64,000 bases of DNA, taken from contig NC_049986.1 in NCBI RefSeq assembly GCF_000003815.2, positions 9,725,244 to 9,789,243 of the forward strand. Direction: 5' to 3'. The position numbers and the translations under genes are program-made. The DNA is from Branchiostoma floridae. Lineage: Eukaryota > Chordata > Leptocardii > Amphioxiformes > Branchiostomatidae. The notes below the pieces were generated by a model. It was not told where the DNA came from. It did no database searches and worked only from the letters and a program-made list of their open reading frames with translations. Positions 57,096-64,000 of this stretch are shown piece by piece (the first letter of the stretch is position 1; the number at the start of each line of letters is the position of its first letter).

Positions 57096-60000
57096 CTACC
57101 GTGGCCGGATCTTCTCATAGAAAAACTGTGCTCCTAGCGGCGTCAACTCGCCGTTGACCCGTCGTAACGATCTCCGCACGACGTGGTGAAACTGATTGAG
57201 CGCGAACTGGTAAAAGTCGTTCTCCATCTGCCAGATTTGGGACCTCTGGATTTTTCTGATGGTCTCTTTGGACGGCTCCTGTTTGTTGGATGTTTTTCTG
57301 AGATGGGACTTCCCGCCTGAACAGAGAAAACAACAACGACACACCGTCTCATACGAAAGTTTGTTCTGGTTCGAAGTGTTGTTGATACAATGCACACAAA
57401 CAAGCAAACAAATGGAGCAGATAAAGATTGACGCAAACATACAGAGGGACACATAAGGTCAAAGGTAATCCGTGTCCCTTGGGAATCGAATACAAGAGCA
57501 CACACACCTGCCATATGATGTTAGTAAAAGACAAAGGCAAGAAAGTAGACGAGTACATAGTTGCTACCAACAGCAAACTAAGCACAACACAAAGCAAGAA
57601 AGGGTAAGTCGTTGTAGAACTCCCACTCTTTCTACCAACCAGTGTAATCTGTAATAAAAGATAGGTAGGGACATACCATTACTGTAAGTGGAAGGGTTGT
57701 GACAAGTTCTGAGAAGAAAATTCAAACAACATACTATTAAGAGTGAAATTGAAAATAACCGAGGGACAAATCGAGTATGATTTGGGGTAACTCAAATGTT
57801 AGCCACAACCCTGTCCTGGTTACGTATTGGTCTGTCCCTTCAACGAACAGCTGGAAAGTAGAGTTAGGGCCAGAAGAATTGAAGAAAAGAGCTGTACCGG
57901 TACCGGCGGGGCAGGGTGGACCTCCAGGCTTCTCCTGGCAGTTACCTGGGCGGTATGACATGAGTGTTACTAGCACCAGGTGGATAGCATGCATTAACCT
58001 CTCATCAGTACATTTAAACAATATAGACCAATCCCCTGCTAGCTCTCCCTAAACAAATTAACAGTTCAACCAATGAGAGAGTGGCGGCAGGTTTTGCTCT
58101 CCCTAAATAAGTTACAGCTCAACCAATGGCCACATATTTTTGCTCTACTTAAACAAATTAACAGTTCATCCAATCACAGAATGGCTGCAAGTTTTTGCAT
58201 TACTACATTTTTGGTTCCCTAAAAAAGAATTAACAGTTCGACCAATGAGAGGGTGGCTGCAAATTTTTGGCATTACTATCCATTTTCTTTGCAATTTTGA
58301 ATGACTTGAATATCCCGGGCTGGGCCATATATAGGATTGGTCTATTCATCAGGAACAAAATATGTATTAAGCACAAAGACAACAGGTAAGTACAAAAATC
58401 AAGGATGTCAAGAACATTGAAAGAAAAGGTTCAACACCACATAAAAATGAAGAGAGACAACCATGACATAACAGTTCTTGCTTCAAGTACATGTATATCA
58501 TAATACAAGGTAAATTTTTCATGCAAGTCTACCCTGAAAGTTACAAATGAAACCAGTACACAACATTGGACTAGGAAAATGCTTTATTAATATCACTTTT
58601 AAGTATCTATTATAATAGTAGGTGTAACCAGTATTAAGTAGCACCCAGTGGACTTGTATATCCCCAGCTGCATTCATTTCTCTACGGGTGACTGAACTCT
58701 ATGAACAGTGGGGCAAGAAATACTGCTAATTGCTGTCATTTGTCAACCCCCCACCTCAGATCTATTGTTCGTAATTCCACCCCGGGTCGGCCCCGGAATT
58801 GCGAGCGTTCGACACCGCCGTGATTAGTCGTGGCCCCGCACCTGAGAAACGTGCCCCCACAAACTGATTACCTGGTCAAATCGTCCCGACTCCCGATGGA
58901 TGGATGCTAAATACACCTGGTGAAAAATTAGGCATCAAATGGGACTCCACGGCCAACTGTTGGCGAGCCGATTTTTGGGCCATATACGGCGGCCGAATAC
59001 ATATCTCAGCAAGCCGAATGGTCAGTAGGGTTTTATTACAGAGTGGCCGAGATTGGGCCATGCATCATCTGGCCCACTTTATAGGTCCTAAAAGTGCAAA
59101 CTAGGCAATGAAAGAAATTGCTGTTGGAGTGAGGTGGAGCACTGGTCCGTGGGGGAGGGGGGCGTTCTTATGGCTATACAACATGCATTCAAGATGAAAC
59201 TACGTTGTACAATGTGTGTTGGAGGAGAAACATGGATTTTGATTGTGGTTGTGAGGACAACATTGCAGAAAACATGCACATGTACAATAGTCTTTCCATC
59301 ATGGAATGGCTGACATATTAAATGCTGAAAAAAAGGCACTCTCGACTTACTACTAGTATTGCGTTGTACCAGAAATCGATCAATGTTCCCCTCTCTTCAC
59401 TGGAAATATTTGTTATATTGTTGGAATACTCAATCACACCTTTCAAACTTTTGGGGTACTGTAAAGGTTTCATCGCACCTTAGAGCCCATAAGGCACTGT
59501 TATTTTAAAGTCCTGTGTGTCTTGGAAACAGTATTAGAAGCACTGGTACTATCCTTTTACTTCATTGGCCAAGTGTTCTGGTAAGCAGACATGGGAATGA
59601 GGCATAGATGGCTTGATCCCATGGCTCAGACATTGATTGTGTGCTTCAAACTCAAAGAGAATGGCTTCCCATACTCCACCCCAGTGAAACCTGACTTTGG
59701 TTGGGGACGAAAAAGTGTTTGGTAGAGACTTCTTTTCTGGCAAAGTTACCTTATAAGTCGAAGCACTTTTTGGCGCGTTTCTGTCCACCAAATTACAACA
59801 TTAACTGCCTGTAGTCCAAGATTAAATCCGGACTTTTATCAAACCTGTCGGCTTGGAATGTCCGACGATACGGCCCGTATCCCATAACATTCCATATTTC
59901 TGTACGTTGACACAAGAAATCAATCTGTGCGCTCCATCATAGAAGTTATACTGCGGCATTGGCAGTTCTTTAATAACCCAATTTTCCCCTTCAGGAGCTT

Positions 60001-62726
60001 TAACTGATTTTTTTTTTGCCGAGTCATCGTAATCCCGCTCTCCGACAGTGATGACCATTTGGAGAAACACCGGTCAGCAAGTCACCTTCGTAACGGCCTA
60101 TTCATAGCATTTTTCAAACCACGAGAATCTCCACAAAGAATAAAACGCTCGAAATAAGGAAGACGTTGGGATGTCTCCAGCTTTAATTGTTTTCCTGTCC
60201 CACTCATTGTCTATTAGCTCACATTCTTCATTTTTATTATCAAGTCTGTCATTCTAAGCTTACAAAAATACATTTTCCATAATTTAATTTCTTGAAGTTT
60301 AGGTTTTTGGTATGGATTGGGTTGAAATTTGTCTTGTTTCGACAAGAAAATTTCTGTCTTGGAAAGAGGGAGGGATGGGTCTTGGTGACAGTCCCAATCT
60401 AAAGTTTTGCTCCCCGTCCAAGTTTGTGACTGTGAGAGAAGTTGGTAAAGAATGCTTTGATCGTTCCAGCTTACAACACCTACTCTAATAATTCCACCAG
60501 GCGTCATAATACTGCCACATCAATAAACATTGTTATAGATGCTTTCCCAAGATTATCTTCAACAACAAAATATCTGAAGTGTTTATTCCTGAGGATTAAG
60601 GATGCTGCATTAGTACATCTCCTTAAATCACTTTCAATTGATGTATTCTTTATCATATTGTGGTGATATTGTAGCATCTGTTGGAAGTACACCATATGAC
60701 AGTTAGACCTATACATCAGAAATACCTGCATGCTTTTAATCCCTGATTCGGGTATAATTTATGGTATCTAATGACCATCAAGTGGCGAGGAAGCAGAGTT
60801 GATTATCTACAGCTCCACCCCAGTGAATCGCGTCCGGGCTGACTTCCCCACCCGATGCCATCTCATCTGCTTTAATTGCGTTAAGACTGGCTGATTTATG
60901 TGCAGCAGACTGGATGTTTCTGCTTGGCCACACCGATCATCTTTCATGATCAGTGCGCCGGTCGGCTCTCTCGCCAGAGATGAAGGACGCGAGCCGATAA
61001 CGTGCCCACAGAAACGCAATAACGTTCCGGAACAATAACCCTCTGCATACCGTCTCCCAGCCGACTCTCCCCAAAACTAATTTACTCCATTGTAAGTGAT
61101 GAAGCGAGAGTAAAAGCAGGCAAACCTTGTAGATTAGGGATAAGATTTGGCCTCCTGGTCACAGGATTGATGAGAATTGTGGTAAACTTTGCCTTCTTCT
61201 TGCTGTGCTTAATAGTTAGTGAGGCTATTTGCAGTTTTACTTGTGAGGATAAATGTCTAGCTAGCGACCTATTTGCTGGCAATGCACATTAAGGACTTAA
61301 AAAAAAGTTTTCTCAAGGTAATTCTAATAGATCGGTCCAAACAGACATAAATGGTGTCTGTGTGAGTGTATCAATCATTATACACATGTATGTCCGTGAA
61401 AGGTTTCAAAGGGTTAGTACATTACATGTATAACACTGTAAGTTCTGTGTTTCTCAATCAAAAGTCAATTCATCAGCCAATTGTTTGTAAGTCCTTCTAT
61501 TACCTTCCTCAGGGCAATACTCACTGTGTTGGGGGTGGGGGGCAAGGTAATACAAGATAATAGACAGAGAGGCAGATACACTTGCTGGATCAAGGAGGCA
61601 GTATAGATTATGCAATTCAAACTGTGATGAGGGGGGGGGGGATACAAACTTCTGTAACATTTGGGACTGCATTATTCTCACTGTAACGCCACCTAGCGGT
61701 AGGAAGTAGACAGCAGTGTCATACCTGTCCTGAGAAAGGTATGAAGGACTGATGAAACATTGGCATGTAAATTCTTTTGCTTATGAAACAATGAAATGTA
61801 TTCATAAATCTCTGGATATTGTCTGAGAGATTTTGACATACATTGTAGATTGCGTGAAATGTATTACATAATTTTTACGTACATAACATTGATTAATTTC
61901 TTATCTGAAAATTTGATTTATGGCAGTTATCAAACTGCAGTGATGGAAAGTGCTGCACTGCTGTTGTCCCTGTCCTTGGTGCTAAATCCTCAGCTGCTTA
62001 CAGTATTAAGAAAACCAAGTTTACTCCAACCTGTACTAGTGACCACCCTTGCATAGGGACATTCTGACAATTATGACAATTTTTATTTTCCCTAGGATCT
62101 TCCAATCAACTAGCATCACTTGTCTCATCAATTAGAGGATTTTGGCACAACACTAAACTCTCTTCTCATTCACATCACTACAATGTCCCAATCAATGTCT
62201 CTAAGTCCCTGTACAGCAACAGTTATTTTGCAAAGACACCAAAATACAGATCTTTCTTCCTGAGGAGTGCCTCCCACAGAAATACAACCCACAAGCCTTC
62301 AAAACCAATGTACACTGTTATCTCCTTACCTCTTCGAATTAGTTCAGTACCTAGAAGTGGCCAACACTAACCTTGCATTGAGCACCAACATTTAGAAAAA
62401 ACACAATCTAGAATACTGTTGGTAGTGGCTACTTGTCTACAGTAACAAAATCCTTCACATTCCAGACAACATCAAACACAGTTAACAAATTCAATGCCCC
62501 CCTCCCCATCATTTTCCAAATCTTACCACAGTTGCATCAGAACATTACAGATATACAAGATCACCCACCTTGTTGGAAGAGACTTGTCGCTCCCCTGAAG
62601 AATTTGGGCAGAGCTGCCTCCAGCAACATGACAAAATCCTCCAGCTCTTCGGTCACTCCCACCAGGAAGTAGTTGGCCACCAGGTTCCGCTTGGCCTCTT
62701 CTAAGGCCCACCTGTTTCCGGGTTCC
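57096..62726 (-). CDS. HS2ST1: Heparan sulfate 2-O-sulfotransferase, last two coding exons
   Basis: Exon 62569-62726 contains WALEEAKRNLVANYFLVGVT and FVMLLEAALPKFFRGAT. After a 5.25-kb intron, exon 57096-57316 starts GKSHLRKTSNK and has WQMENDFYQFALNQF and a C-terminus FFYEKIRPR before the stop. These are the C-terminal signatures of HS2ST, a Golgi type II membrane enzyme that moves sulfate from PAPS to the 2-O position of iduronic acid in heparan sulfate. Donor GTGGGT and acceptor TGTTCAG join in phase 1. Upstream exons lie right of the window. The gene has no visible link to the lectin-amidase loci; it marks conserved gene territory. Confidence 0.92.
57317..62568 (-). other. Intron of the HS2ST gene
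   Basis: No other exon of the gene was seen. It holds a fourfold degenerate tandem repeat (58.05-58.28 kb) and two blocks of raised GC and mixed composition (58,780-59,100 and 60,790-61,060) that stand out from the AT-rich background and might be conserved regulatory sequence. Short G runs occur at 61.5-61.65 kb. Confidence 0.5.
58050..58285. repeat. Four degenerate tandem copies containing CCAAT
   Basis: A unit of about 55-80 bp with AAATTAACAGTTCAACCAAT, then GAGAG-GTGGC and TTTTTGC-CT, repeats four times with indels. Each copy keeps a CCAAT pentamer. Confidence 0.6.
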
Positions 62727-62838
62727 CTAGAATAGACAGTCATGTACATGATGAATGTTAGGTTCAATCAGGGTTCTAGCCAGCATCCGTTCTTTCGGCC
62801 TTTGACGCAATTTTGACACTGGGGACAGACAAAAAGTG

Positions 62839-63005
62839 TGCCTATTCCATCCTCTGTGACAGACAAAAATTGGTATGTTAAGTTGAGTCTAAAAGCAAAA
62901 TGTTCCCCTCAAATCAAAGAGTTTGCCTATTCCATCCTCTGTGACAGACAAAAATTGGTATGTTAAGTTGAGTCTAAAAGCAAAATTTTCCCCTCAAATT
63001 AAAGA
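62839..63005. repeat. 85-bp tandem duplication
   Basis: The unit beginning TGCCTATTCCATCCTCTGTG occurs at 62,839 and 62,924 with few differences. It lies upstream of the HS2ST exon, in the next intron. Confidence 0.85.
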
Positions 63006-63063
63006 AAATAGCATTTCAGAGGGTTTAGATTTTCCTGGGAGAGTATACCCCTGGACCCCTTTA

Positions 63064-63541
63064 GGGTCTCATTGATGAGTTTCTTCTTCCCATAGACTTC
63101 TATGTTATAATTCTTGGTTTAAATGGGCGCGTTCATAATGAAGCTACGTGAAATTTCAGCAGATTTTTCATTCTATGTCGAGCACATTTGCCCTATATGG
63201 TGGGAAAAAATTGACAACGTAAACTATACATAAGAATTTTTTATAGCAATTACAAACTACGATTAGTCAATCCCCACAAAAGGCACTTTTTCGTTGCTGG
63301 TGTACAACCGCACCAATCAGAACCCACGACTGTGTACCTCCGACCTAGCACGCGGCTACAAAACTTTACCTGCTAATTTCTTCAGTTACAAACAAGCTTT
63401 CACCAATTTAACTTTTGAGATCAGTTCCGCTGGCTAAAAGGGAATTTCTCACTGCTAAAAACATGCGTCCGTGCAGCCGTTTATTTTTTATCTCGGATCT
63501 CTTTTAGGGTACCCACTCGAAGTAATACATCAATGAGACCT
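63064..63541 (+). mobile_element. MITE-like element with GGTCTCATTGATG ends
   Basis: GGTCTCATTGATG at 63,064 and CATCAATGAGACC at 63,528-63,540 are inverted repeats. The interior aligns in reverse complement with 14,225-14,712. No ORF. Confidence 0.7.
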
Positions 63542-64000
63542 TAGACTGCTGCGCCTTCGACAGGATTTCCATTCAAATTTCAGATGTAAAAAAATTCTTG
63601 CTGGCTAAAACACTGGATTCAATCATTCCTTTTAAATTACTTTCAATTAACACAACACAAAAAGAATGTGTGTCTGTTTGACATAAGTTTAAAGCTAAGA
63701 AGTGTGTGTTTGGTATGACTTTTAAGGAGTGTGTGAGCTTCACTTTATGTGTTTGATGTGTAAGACATGTGTGTTATAGGTGCGTGTGTGTGTGTGTGCA
63801 AGCTTGATGTGTGTTAACAAGCGTTTTTTTGTGTAACATCATTTGATCATTATGTGAGAACATGTTTGATGTGTATGTCTGCAGAAAATATGGAAATTTC
63901 AAGGAAAAATTTTCACTAATGCAGAGGACAATTAGAATCTGCCAATTTTGTACCTCAAACATGGTAGAAGATGAAGTGCACTTCACTGTTGATTGCGATA

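Noticed and set aside
59549-60070. Two minus-strand ORFs of about 80 codons in the HS2ST intron
   Set aside because: No family resemblance, and neither joins in phase with the HS2ST exons on either side.

Overview
The window is animal genomic DNA, most likely from a lancelet (Branchiostoma). The evidence is AT-rich introns with GT-AG boundaries, signal-peptide/C-type-lectin exons in several paralogues, domain exons of symmetric phase, many short inverted-repeat transposons and tRNA-type SINEs, and the 3' end of a heparan sulfate 2-O-sulfotransferase gene. The species is inferred; no marker settles it. All gene models below were spliced by eye from ORFs, splice consensus and reading phase.

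Layout. (1) About 0.17-13.7 kb, minus strand: a large secreted mosaic gene with a signal peptide, a short C-type lectin-like domain (CTLD), two cysteine-rich exons, a Pro/Thr linker, two copies of an unrecognised three-exon module, and a sushi domain; it continues past the left edge. (2) 13.9-22 kb: no gene found; diverged tandem duplications, a polypyrimidine minisatellite and a TIR element. (3) 24.03-43.97 kb, plus strand: the main finding. A TATA promoter and non-coding first exon lead into a signal peptide, the same short CTLD, a Thr/Glu/Pro-rich stalk and three tandem domains of the Tae4 family, which are bacterial type VI secretion peptidoglycan amidase effectors. The exons join in phase to 1,965 nt (654 residues plus stop). 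The Tae4 catalytic Cys and His lie in different exons and are kept in all three copies. This fits a domesticated amidase effector (dae) gene, here fused to a lectin and multiplied. (4) 47.7-51.7 kb, plus: a paralogous locus with the same promoter, signal peptide and CTLD, but only a decayed last amidase exon. (5) 53.2-57.1 kb: no gene found. (6) 57.1-62.7 kb, minus: the last two coding exons of heparan sulfate 2-O-sulfotransferase.

How it fits together. About 22.1-46.1 kb and 46.2-53.2 kb are two diverged copies of one locus, with promoter, exons and 3' flank in the same order. In copy 1 a LINE fragment, a 1.2 kb foldback element and several MITEs inserted, and the amidase part expanded to three units; units 1 and 2 are a recent 4.08 kb tandem duplication. 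In copy 2 the amidase part collapsed. The minus-strand gene uses the same signal-peptide/CTLD cassette with equal exon sizes and phases, so one lectin cassette appears to have been joined to quite different C-terminal parts. The plausible job of gene 3 is a secreted, lectin-targeted enzyme that cuts bacterial cell walls; this is inferred from domains only. A 100-base assembly gap lies at 28,538-28,637.
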